Shown in pieces: positions 8,509 through 15,639 of a stretch of 64,000 nt of DNA. Source of the stretch: Catenulispora sp. GP43. Its GTDB lineage: Bacteria > Actinomycetota > Actinomycetes > Streptomycetales > Catenulisporaceae. The DNA is taken from positions 1-64,000 of the forward strand of contig NZ_JBGCCT010000044.1 of assembly GCF_041260665.1 (NCBI RefSeq), read 5' to 3'. The stretch's first letter is position 1; each line of letters begins with the position of its first letter. The notes under the pieces were generated by a model that worked only from the letters and a program-made list of their open reading frames with translations, was not told the origin of the DNA and did no database searches. The position numbers and the translations under genes were made by a program.

Positions 8509-8554
8509 GCCCCGGAAGCGCCGGTGGTACGGGGGATACCGCCGCTTCCGGGGC
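8509..8554 (-). terminator. Rho-independent terminator after the aminotransferase
   Basis: GCCCCGGAAGCG (8509-8520) pairs with CGCTTCCGGGGC (8543-8554), with further pairing inside. On the minus strand the stem is followed by CTTTTCCC, a short T-run. It ends the aminotransferase message, so the two genes further left need their own promoter. Confidence 0.75.
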
Positions 8555-8603
8555 CGGGGGCGCAGTTCGGTTCAGGGTGCCGAAAGCGCCGGGGGACTCG
8601 GGA

Positions 8604-9980
8604 CTACAGCCGGGTCCAGGCCTCGGTCAGCACCGAGCGCAGCGTCTGCTCGATCTCGTCGAACTCGCTCTGCCCGACGATCAGCGGCGGCGCGAGCTGC
8701 ACCACCGGGTCGCCGCGGTCGTCGGCGCGGCAGTACAGGCCCGCGTCGAACAGCGCCTTGGACAGGAAGCCGCGCAGCAGGCGCTCGGCCTCGTCGTCGT
8801 CGAAGGTCGTCTTGGTGGCCTTGTCCTTCACCAGCTCGATGCCGTAGAAGTAGCCGTCTCCGCGCACGTCGCCGACGATCGGCAGGTCCTTGAGCTTCTC
8901 CAGCGTCGAGCGGAAGGCGCCCTCGTTGTCCAGCACGTGCTGGTTCAGGCCCTCGCGCTCGAACAGGTCCAGATTGGCCATGCCGACCGCCGCGGAGACC
9001 GGGTGCCCGCCGAAGGTGTAGCCGTGCGGGAAGTAGTTGGTGCCCTCGTAGAACGGCGCCGCGATGCGGTCGGACACGATGGTCGCGCCGATCGGGGAGT
9101 AGCCGGAGGTCATGCCCTTGGCGCAGGTGATGATGTCCGGGACGTAGCCGAACTTGTCACAGGCGAACATGGTGCCCAGCCGGCCGAACGCGCAGATCAC
9201 CTCGTCGGAGACCAGCAGCACGTCGTACTCGTCGCAGATCTCCCGCAGCCGGGCGAAGTACCCGGGCGGCGGCGGGAAGCAGCCGCCGGAGTTCTGGACC
9301 GGCTCGACGAACACGGCCGCGACCGTCTCCGGGCCCTCGGTGAGGATCATGTTCTCGACCTGGTTGGCGCACCAGATCCCGAACTCCTCCTCGCTCATGC
9401 CAGGCATGCCGGTGATCTCGTCCGCGCGGTAGTAGTTCGTGTTCGGCACCTTGTGCGCGCCGGGGACCAGCGGCTCGAAGTACTTCTTGGCGTCCGGGAT
9501 GCCGGTGATGGACAGCGCGCCGTGCGGGGTGCCGTGGTAGGCGATGTTGCGCGAGATGACCTTGTGCTTCATCGGCTTGCCGACCAGCTTGAAGTACTGC
9601 TTGGCCAGCTTCCAGGCGGTCTCCACCGCCTCGCCGCCGCCGGTGGTGAAGAACACCTTGTTCAGGTCGCCGGGGGCGTAGTGGGCCAGCCGGTCGGCCA
9701 GCTCGATCGCCTGCGGGTGCGCATAGCTCCACAGCGGGAAGAACGCCAGCTCCTGGGCCTGCTTGTAGGCCGCCTCGGCGAGCTCTATGCGGCCGTGGCC
9801 GGCCTGCACGACGAACAGGCCCGCCAGGCCGTCCAGGTAGCTCTTGCCGTTGCTGTCGTAGATGCGCGCGCCCTCGCCCCGGACGATCGTCGGCACGGGG
9901 TTGTCCTTGTACCCGGACATCCGGGTGAAGTGCATCCAGAGATGGTCGTAGGCGGATTTGTCCTGGCTGTCGGTGCTCAT
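8604..9980 (-). CDS. Class III PLP-dependent aminotransferase
   Basis: 458 aa. The PLP lysine is Lys288 in IITCAKGMTSGY and the cofactor aspartate Asp259 in LLVSDEVICAFGR. Overall sequence resembles omega-amino acid/putrescine or GABA aminotransferases, which move an amino group to pyruvate or 2-oxoglutarate. GAGGAAG lies just before the ATG at 9980. It follows the Lrp gene on the same strand and is divergent from the aldehyde dehydrogenase; together these suit conversion of putrescine or GABA-type amines to aldehydes and acids. Confidence 0.92.
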   Translation of the reverse strand: MSTDSQDKSAYDHLWMHFTRMSGYKDNPVPTIVRGEGARIYDSNGKSYLDGLAGLFVVQAGHGRIELAEAAYKQAQELAFFPLWSYAHPQAIELADRLAHYAPGDLNKVFFTTGGGEAVETAWKLAKQYFKLVGKPMKHKVISRNIAYHGTPHGALSITGIPDAKKYFEPLVPGAHKVPNTNYYRADEITGMPGMSEEEFGIWCANQVENMILTEGPETVAAVFVEPVQNSGGCFPPPPGYFARLREICDEYDVLLVSDEVICAFGRLGTMFACDKFGYVPDIITCAKGMTSGYSPIGATIVSDRIAAPFYEGTNYFPHGYTFGGHPVSAAVGMANLDLFEREGLNQHVLDNEGAFRSTLEKLKDLPIVGDVRGDGYFYGIELVKDKATKTTFDDDEAERLLRGFLSKALFDAGLYCRADDRGDPVVQLAPPLIVGQSEFDEIEQTLRSVLTEAWTRL

Positions 9981-10045
9981 TACTCTTCCTCGCGTCAAGG
10001 AGTGGATCGTTCGGGGACGGGCCCGGTCGGGCGCCGATCTTGCCG

Positions 10046-10537
10046 CTACAGGGCGCCCCAGGTGTACGTTTGTTTGCGAAGCTTCAGATAGACGAAAGAT
10101 TCGGTCGACCGGACCTGCGGGAGAGCTCGGATCCGCTTGTTGATGATCTCCAGGAGGTGGTCGTCGTCCGCGCAGACCACCTCCACCAGCAGGTCGAAGG
10201 ATCCGGCGGTCATCACCACGTAGTCGACCTCGGGCATGCCGGCCAGCGCCTCGGCCACCGGGTCCAGGTCGCCCTCGGCGCGGATGCCGATCATCGCCTG
10301 GCGGTGGAAGCCCACGGTCAGCGGGTCGGTCACGGCCACGATCTGCATCACGCCGGCGTCGATGAGCTTCTGCACCCGCTGGCGCACCGCCGCCTCGCTC
10401 AGGCCCACCGCGCGGCCGATCGTCGCGTAGGCGCGCCGTCCGTCCTGCTGGAGCTGCTCGATGATTGCCTTGGACAGGGGGTCCAAGTGGTAGCCGCCCG
10501 CGGCGCCGCCGGCCCGGTCGTTCGTCCTGTCGGTCAC
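10046..10537 (-). CDS. Lrp/AsnC-family regulator
   Basis: 163 aa. The helix-turn-helix begins LDPLSKAIIEQLQQDGRRAY and continues through GLSEAAVRQRVQKLIDAGV; the second half is a RAM ligand-binding domain with VVMTAGSFDLLVEV. GTG at 10537 is the likely start. It lies between the aminotransferase and the divergent aldehyde dehydrogenase, so it probably senses an amino acid or amine and controls both units. Confidence 0.92.
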   Translation of the reverse strand: MTDRTNDRAGGAAGGYHLDPLSKAIIEQLQQDGRRAYATIGRAVGLSEAAVRQRVQKLIDAGVMQIVAVTDPLTVGFHRQAMIGIRAEGDLDPVAEALAGMPEVDYVVMTAGSFDLLVEVVCADDDHLLEIINKRIRALPQVRSTESFVYLKLRKQTYTWGAL

Positions 10538-10696
10538 GAAAGGGATTGTGACAACGGGAACGGTATCTTGGCAAGGCTTCCTCGATGGAATCCGTACGCG
10601 AGGACGTTTTTGAGCACTGAATCCATCGTCACTGTCGACCCAACTGTGTAGGCTGGTCTCATCCGGACCGGCACAGATCCGAAGGAGAGCAACACC

Positions 10697-12130
10697 GTGG
10701 AAGCACGTCAGCTGCGCAACTACGTGGGCGGCAAGCCGGTCGACACCGTGTCGGGCCGGACCAGCCCGATCGTCGACCCGGTCACCGAGCAGGTGATCGC
10801 GCACGCGCCGATCTCGGAGTCCGACGACGTCGACGCGGCGATGCGCGCCGCCGCCGACGCCTTCCCGGCCTGGCGCGACACCACCCCGGCCGAGCGGCAG
10901 CGGCTGCTGCTGAAGGTGGCCGACGCCATCGAGGCGCGGGCCGCCGAGATCGTCGCGGTGGAGTCGCAGAACACCGGCAAGCCGCTGGGGCTGACCGCCT
11001 CGGAGGAACTGCCCCCGATGGTCGACCAGATCCGCTTCTTCGCCGGCGCGGCCCGGATGCTCGAGGGCGCGGCCTCGGCCGAGTACCTGGCCGGCCACAG
11101 CTCCTGGATCCGGCGCGAGCCGGTCGGGGTCTGCGCGCAGGTCGCGCCGTGGAACTACCCGGCGATGATGGCGGTGTGGAAGTTCGCCCCGGCCATCGCC
11201 GCGGGCAACACCGTGGTCCTGAAGCCCTCGGACACCACGCCGATGTCCGCCCTGCTGATGGCCGAGATCATCGGCGAGATCCTGCCGGCCGGCGTGTTCA
11301 ACGTGATCTGCGGCGACCGGGACACCGGCCGGGCGATGGTCGAGCACAAGACCCCGGCGATGGCCTCGATCACCGGCTCGGTGCGGGCCGGCATGGAGGT
11401 CGCCAAGAGCGCCGCCACCGACGTCAAGCGGGTGCACCTGGAGCTCGGCGGCAAGGCGCCGGTCATCGTCTACGCCGACGCCGACCTGGACGCCGCGGTC
11501 GAGGGCATCTCGGTCGCCGGGTTCTTCAACGCCGGCCAGGACTGCACCGCGGCCACCCGCGTGCTGGTCGAGGACGCGGCGTACGAGGCCTTCGTCGAGA
11601 AGCTCACCGAGGCCGCGAAGAACACCAAGACCGGGAACCCGGACGACGAGGACGTGCTCTACGGCCCGCTGAACAACGCCAACCAGCTGCGCCACGTCAC
11701 CGGCTTCATCGACCGGCTCCCGGCGCACGCCAAGGTCGAGACCGGCGGCGCGCGGGTCGGCGACACCGGCTACTTCTTCGCCCCGACCGTGGTCTCCGGC
11801 CTGGAGCAGGACGACGAGATCATCCAGAACGAGGTCTTCGGCCCGGTCATCACGGTGCAGAAGTTCTCCGGCGAGGAGCAGGCGCTGACCTGGGCCAACG
11901 GCGTGGAGTACGCGCTGGCGTCCTCGGTGTGGACCAAGGACCACGGCAAGGCCATGCGCGCCGCCAAGGCCCTGGACTTCGGCTGCGTCTGGATCAACAC
12001 CCATATCCCGCTGGTCGCCGAGATGCCGCACGGCGGCTTCAAGCACTCCGGGTACGGCAAGGACCTGTCGATGTACGGGTTCGAGGACTACACCCGGATC
12101 AAGCACGTGATGAGCAACATCGAGGCCTGA
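10697..12130 (+). CDS. Gamma-aminobutyraldehyde dehydrogenase
   Basis: 477 aa. The catalytic Cys is residue 283 in FFNAGQDCTAATR and the general base Glu249 in HLELGGKAPV; the NAD site includes the PWNYPAMMA stretch. GQDCTA is characteristic of aminobutyraldehyde/betaine aldehyde dehydrogenases, which oxidise 4-aminobutanal to GABA with NAD. GAAGGAGAG precedes the GTG start. Together with the divergent aminotransferase and the FAD oxidase it points to putrescine catabolism. Confidence 0.92.
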   Translation: MEARQLRNYVGGKPVDTVSGRTSPIVDPVTEQVIAHAPISESDDVDAAMRAAADAFPAWRDTTPAERQRLLLKVADAIEARAAEIVAVESQNTGKPLGLTASEELPPMVDQIRFFAGAARMLEGAASAEYLAGHSSWIRREPVGVCAQVAPWNYPAMMAVWKFAPAIAAGNTVVLKPSDTTPMSALLMAEIIGEILPAGVFNVICGDRDTGRAMVEHKTPAMASITGSVRAGMEVAKSAATDVKRVHLELGGKAPVIVYADADLDAAVEGISVAGFFNAGQDCTAATRVLVEDAAYEAFVEKLTEAAKNTKTGNPDDEDVLYGPLNNANQLRHVTGFIDRLPAHAKVETGGARVGDTGYFFAPTVVSGLEQDDEIIQNEVFGPVITVQKFSGEEQALTWANGVEYALASSVWTKDHGKAMRAAKALDFGCVWINTHIPLVAEMPHGGFKHSGYGKDLSMYGFEDYTRIKHVMSNIEA

Positions 12131-12221
12131 CCGTCCGGGGCGTGACCGCGGGGCCGGCTCGGGACGGTACTTGACCAAAACCCCCGGGCCGGCCGGTGCG
12201 GCTTTGCCTCATCATGAGCCC

Positions 12222-13439
12222 ATGGACGCGAGCACCCATTTCCGGGAGCGCGGCGCGGTGATCGCGGCCCTGATGGCCGGGGATCTGGACGCCGCGGACG
12301 TGGTGGCGCACACCCGGCCGGCCGTGGAGACGCTGGGCCTGCTGGTGCCGATCGACGGGCTGACGGAGGACTATCTCGGCGGGCGCGCTCCGGCCGGGCT
12401 CGCCGTCACCCGCAGCGACTTCGAGCCCTGGCGCCGGCAGCTGCTCGCGGTGGTCGCGGCGCTGCTCCGGCGGTGGGTCGGCGAGGACCCGGAATCGTGG
12501 CTGGCGCTGATGATGCGCGCCGGCGCGCACCCGGGCTCGGTGGTCGAACTGATCGACTCGGTCGCGCGTCCGGACGGCACCGATCCTTCGCCGGGTGCCG
12601 GCGGCCGTGCGCCCCGGTGGCCGCGCGGGGTCGACGCCTCGGCGGTGCTGGTGGCGATGGCGCCGCCCGGGATCGCGGAGGCTTTCCTCGAGGGCTGCGC
12701 CGAGAACGAGGTGTTCGGCGGGGTCCTGACCCGGATGCTGGATCGGGGACCGCTGCATCCGCTGTTCGTCGAGTACGCACTCGGCCCTTCGGGGACCGAG
12801 GCCATGCGGTCCGCGCTGGACCGGAACCCGATCTACGCGATCACGAAGCTTCGCGAACTCGTGCTGCGTGAGCGCGATGACATCGCCGTGTTGGAGCAGG
12901 CCTACGTCCAGCGCGGAGTCGATCGCGCGCTGCGGATCGGGCTCGTCCGGCTGGCCGAGGCGGCCGGCGGGTTCCGGCCGCGGTTCGCCGCACGGCTGGA
13001 ATCCTGCGCCGAGGACGTCGCGGTGTTGGAGCCGCTGCTGGTCTCCGGCGATCCGCGGCTGGTGCACTGGGTTCTGCGCCGGATCAACAACCGGGTGCGG
13101 GTGCCGGCGATGCGCTGGGCCGCCTACGCGACGCTGTGCCGCACGGCCGGCCCGGAGCCGGTGTGGGCGCTGGAACAGGAGCGGGTCGGTGCCCTGTCGA
13201 GGATGGCCGAGCCGGTGCGGGCGTCCATGGCCACCGGGTCGGCGGCGCCGATCCTGGCCGCCGCCGAGGCCGCGCCGGTGAGCGTCGGGACGCCGGGGTC
13301 GGTGATGGAGCTCGGGGCGCCGCTGATCGAGCCGTGGCCGTACACCGGGCTGATCGAAGAACACGTCGACCGCGACTGGCGGCGGCTGGTCCTGGTGGAC
13401 GACCTCGCTCCAGCCGCTTCCGCAGCCCTTGCCCGATAG
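12222..13439 (+). CDS. Hypothetical helical protein
   Basis: About 405 aa, mostly alpha-helical, with repeated Arg/Leu/Ala segments such as DVAVLEPLLVSGDPRLVHWV that recall HEAT-like repeats. No catalytic motif, membrane segment or signal peptide is visible. I do not recognise the family. ATG at 12222 is preferred; an upstream start at 12171 would add 17 residues of poor composition. It lies only 10 bases before the tRNA-like cluster, on the same strand, and could be co-transcribed with it. Confidence 0.75.
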   Translation: MDASTHFRERGAVIAALMAGDLDAADVVAHTRPAVETLGLLVPIDGLTEDYLGGRAPAGLAVTRSDFEPWRRQLLAVVAALLRRWVGEDPESWLALMMRAGAHPGSVVELIDSVARPDGTDPSPGAGGRAPRWPRGVDASAVLVAMAPPGIAEAFLEGCAENEVFGGVLTRMLDRGPLHPLFVEYALGPSGTEAMRSALDRNPIYAITKLRELVLRERDDIAVLEQAYVQRGVDRALRIGLVRLAEAAGGFRPRFAARLESCAEDVAVLEPLLVSGDPRLVHWVLRRINNRVRVPAMRWAAYATLCRTAGPEPVWALEQERVGALSRMAEPVRASMATGSAAPILAAAEAAPVSVGTPGSVMELGAPLIEPWPYTGLIEEHVDRDWRRLVLVDDLAPAASAALAR

Positions 13440-13449
13440 GGTGCTCATC

Positions 13450-13522
13450 CCGGACGTAGTGCAGAGGCAGTCACACCGTCTCCGCAGGACGGAGGACGTC
13501 GGTTCGAATCCGGCCGGCCGGG
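13450..13522 (+). tRNA. tRNA-like gene A, anticodon position CGC, C at position 33
   Basis: A cloverleaf can be drawn: acceptor CCGGACG with CGGCCGG (one A-G mismatch), a short D arm closed by GTG/CAC with GG in the loop, a perfect anticodon stem CCGTC/GACGG, a 5-base variable loop, and a T arm with TTCGAAT. The anticodon loop is TCCGCAG, which places C at position 33 where tRNAs normally have U, and CGC at 34-36. No G3-U70 alanine identity pair is present, so assignment to alanine is not supported. No 3' CCA is encoded. It could be an unusual functional tRNA or a degenerate one. Confidence 0.5.
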
Positions 13523-13526
13523 CTTG

Positions 13527-13599
13527 CCAGGCGTAGTGCAGAGGCAGACACGCCGCACTTCGGATGCGGAGGACGCCGGTTCGACTCCGGCCGCCTGGC
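13527..13599 (+). tRNA. tRNA-like gene B, anticodon TCG (nominally Arg)
   Basis: Acceptor CCAGGCG pairs perfectly with CGCCTGG, and an eighth pair (G13526-C13599) is possible. The D arm is GTG/CAC with a 10-base loop holding GG; the anticodon stem CCGCA/TGCGG is perfect with loop CTTCGGA, so U33 is present and the anticodon is TCG (codon CGA). The T arm GCCGG-TTCGACT-CCGGC is canonical. By anticodon it is tRNA-Arg, but the body differs from ordinary actinobacterial tRNA-Arg. It starts 4 bases after gene A. Confidence 0.6.
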
Positions 13600-13628
13600 C
13601 GCATGATCCGGTGCCGCCGGCGCGCGGT

Positions 13629-13650
13629 GCGTGGCAAGCTTCTGCCACGC
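13629..13650 (+). other. Hairpin between tRNA-like genes B and C
   Basis: GCGTGGCA (13629-13636) pairs with TGCCACGC (13643-13650) around a 6-base loop. There is no T-run. It may be a processing signal or a weak terminator in the tRNA-like cluster. Confidence 0.5.
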
Positions 13651-13664
13651 TGTCGCGGGCGCGG

Positions 13665-13738
13665 CCAGGCGTAGCGCAGAGGGAGTCGCACCGCCACCGC
13701 AAGGCTGGAACACGCCGGTTCGAATCCGGTCGCCTGGA
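13665..13738 (+). tRNA. tRNA-like gene C, anticodon position CGC, degenerate
   Basis: The acceptor CCAGGCG/CGCCTGG is identical to that of gene B, followed by discriminator A and CC. The D arm GCG/CGC keeps the GG-containing loop; the T arm is GCCGG-TTCGAAT-CCGGT. The anticodon stem has one mismatch or a bulged T, and the loop ACCGCAA again has C at position 33 and CGC at 34-36, as in gene A. It may be a pseudo-tRNA or an unusual tRNA not used in normal decoding. Confidence 0.45.
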
Positions 13739-13858
13739 CCCCCGCCCACCCGCGCCGACCGGCCGGGATACGGTGTCATGGTGCTGTCATGCCCCGCTCG
13801 GTAATGGCATGCGCTCGTCCTCCATGCGTGGCAGCATGGGCCGCATGGTGAATGAGTC

Positions 13859-15364
13859 GTGAGCCCTGTCCCCTCCGCCGAGGCGGGCACCGTCCGTCTG
13901 GGCACGCCGGTGGGCCGCGGCGTCCTGGCGACCACCATTCTGGGCTCGTCGATGGCCTTCCTCGACGGCACGGTGGTCAACATCGCGCTGCCGCGCATCG
14001 GCCAACAGTTCGGCGCGTCGCTGGCCGGGCTGCAGTGGACGGTCACCGGCTACACGCTCACGCTGGCCGCGTTCGTCCTCGTCGGCGGCTCCCTGGGCGA
14101 CCGCTTCGGCCGCCGCAAGGTGTTCCTGATCGGCGTGGTCTGGTTCGCGCTGGCCTCGCTGGCCTGCGGACTGGCGCCGAGCCTGGGCTTCCTGATCGCC
14201 TTCCGCGCGATCCAGGGCGTCGGCAGCGCGCTGCTCACCCCCGGTGCGCTGGCCCTGATCCAGTCCGTCTTCCACCCCGACGACCGCGCGAAGGCCGTCG
14301 GCGCCTGGTCGGGCCTGGCCAGCATCGCCGGCGCGGCCGGGCCGCTGGTCGGCGGCTATCTCATCGAGTACGCGTCCTGGCGCTGGATCTTCCTGATCAA
14401 CCTGCCGCTGGCCGTCGCCGTGGTGGCGATCGCGATGCGGTACGTGCCGGAGTCCAGGGAACTCGTCGCCGGGCACTTCGACCTGCCGGGCGCGGCCCTC
14501 GGCGCGCTGGGACTCGGCGGGGTCACGTACGCGCTGGTGGAGGCCGGGGTGAAGGGACTGGGCTCGGCGAGCGTGGTCGTGACCGGGCTGGCCGGGATCG
14601 CGGCGCTGGTGGCGTTCGTACTGGTCGAACAGCGCTCCCCGGCACCGATGATGCCGCTGTCGCTGTTCAGCTCCCGGGAGTTCAGCGCGGCCAACGCCCT
14701 GACGCTGACGGCGTACGGTGCGCTCGGCGCGCTGTTCTTCTTCTTCGCGACGTACCTGCAGGTGGTCGGCGGCTACAGCCCGCTGCAGGCGGGACTGGCC
14801 TCGCTGCCGCTGACGATCGTGATGATGACGCTGTCCTCGCGCGTCGGCGCCCTGACCACGAAGGTCGGCGCGCGCCGGCTGATGACGGCCGGCGGCGTGC
14901 TGACGGCGATCGGCACGCTGATCCTGTCGACCTCCGGCCACCACCCGCACTACTGGACCCACATCCTGCCGGCCCTGCTGGTCTTCTCCCTCGGCATGGT
15001 GATGATCGCGGTCCCGGTCACGGTGACGGTCCTGAACTCCACCACCACCGACCGTGCCGGCATCGCCAGCGGTGTGAACAACGCGGTCGCCCGCGCCGCC
15101 GGCGCCCTGGCGGTGGCGGCCTTCCCGCTGCTGGTGGGCCTGAAGGGCGACGCCTATGCCAACCCGGCGAAGCTGGAGCCGGCGTTCAGCAAGGCGATGG
15201 TGCTGGCCGCGCTCCTGTTCGCGGTCTCCGGCGCCATCGCCTGGTTCGGCATCCGCGACGAGGCCACCCGCCCCACCCCGGAGCACGCGGTCGAGGAACC
15301 GCAGTGCACGACGTGCCTGCCGATCGGGAGCCCGCCGCTGGAGCCGGCGCACGATGCGGGGTAG
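13859..15364 (+). CDS. MFS drug exporter, DHA2 (EmrB/QacA) type
   Basis: 501 aa with about 14 hydrophobic segments. LDGTVVNIALPRIG in the first segment and GSLGDRFGRRKVF in the first cytoplasmic loop are hallmarks of the 14-span drug:H+ antiporters. The hydrophilic tail after residue 470 contains CTTC. The GTG at 13859 starts just before SPVPSAEAG. No regulator is adjacent, and substrates cannot be read from sequence. Confidence 0.9.
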   Translation: MSPVPSAEAGTVRLGTPVGRGVLATTILGSSMAFLDGTVVNIALPRIGQQFGASLAGLQWTVTGYTLTLAAFVLVGGSLGDRFGRRKVFLIGVVWFALASLACGLAPSLGFLIAFRAIQGVGSALLTPGALALIQSVFHPDDRAKAVGAWSGLASIAGAAGPLVGGYLIEYASWRWIFLINLPLAVAVVAIAMRYVPESRELVAGHFDLPGAALGALGLGGVTYALVEAGVKGLGSASVVVTGLAGIAALVAFVLVEQRSPAPMMPLSLFSSREFSAANALTLTAYGALGALFFFFATYLQVVGGYSPLQAGLASLPLTIVMMTLSSRVGALTTKVGARRLMTAGGVLTAIGTLILSTSGHHPHYWTHILPALLVFSLGMVMIAVPVTVTVLNSTTTDRAGIASGVNNAVARAAGALAVAAFPLLVGLKGDAYANPAKLEPAFSKAMVLAALLFAVSGAIAWFGIRDEATRPTPEHAVEEPQCTTCLPIGSPPLEPAHDAG

Positions 15365-15427
15365 GCGGGAACGCCGCGCCGAGGAGATCGCCGCGGCCTT
15401 CTGAGTCGGCGCTCGGGATGGTGGCGG

Positions 15428-15607
15428 TCAGCCGCCGGTGATCGCCCCCGGATCCGACTGCTTGACGCCGCCGGTCACCCCGCCCGGGTCGGGCGCGACG
15501 ACGCCCTCTCCGCCCTCGTGGACCGCGTCCCGCTGCTTCTCGCCGCCGCCCGTGTAGTTCGGGTCCGGCTCGACGACGGCGCCGTCGTGATCGGGATCGG
15601 CACTCAT
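15428..15607 (-). CDS. Small acidic hypothetical protein, 59 aa
   Basis: A 60-codon frame starting MSADPDHDGAVVEPDPN and ending GGVKQSDPGAITGG, rich in Asp, Gly and Pro. GGGGGATCC precedes the ATG. Two related blocks, VxPDPxxxGGxEKQ and VxPDPGGVTGGVKQ, suggest an internal repeat. No family is known to me. Its stop faces the MFS gene, and its start is 32 bases downstream of the large regulator's stop, so the two may be co-transcribed. Confidence 0.6.
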   Translation of the reverse strand: MSADPDHDGAVVEPDPNYTGGGEKQRDAVHEGGEGVVAPDPGGVTGGVKQSDPGAITGG

Positions 15608-15639
15608 GAGGATCCCCCGTTCCTGGTGAATAAGTGCTC

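Noticed and set aside
10610-10654. TTGAGC and TAGGCT as a promoter for the aldehyde dehydrogenase
   Set aside because: The spacing is 33 bases, too long for a sigma70 promoter; I could not choose a better -35 box.
13450-13738. Attachment site or integrated element at the tRNA-like cluster
   Set aside because: No integrase gene and no duplicated tRNA end at a distance are present within the window.
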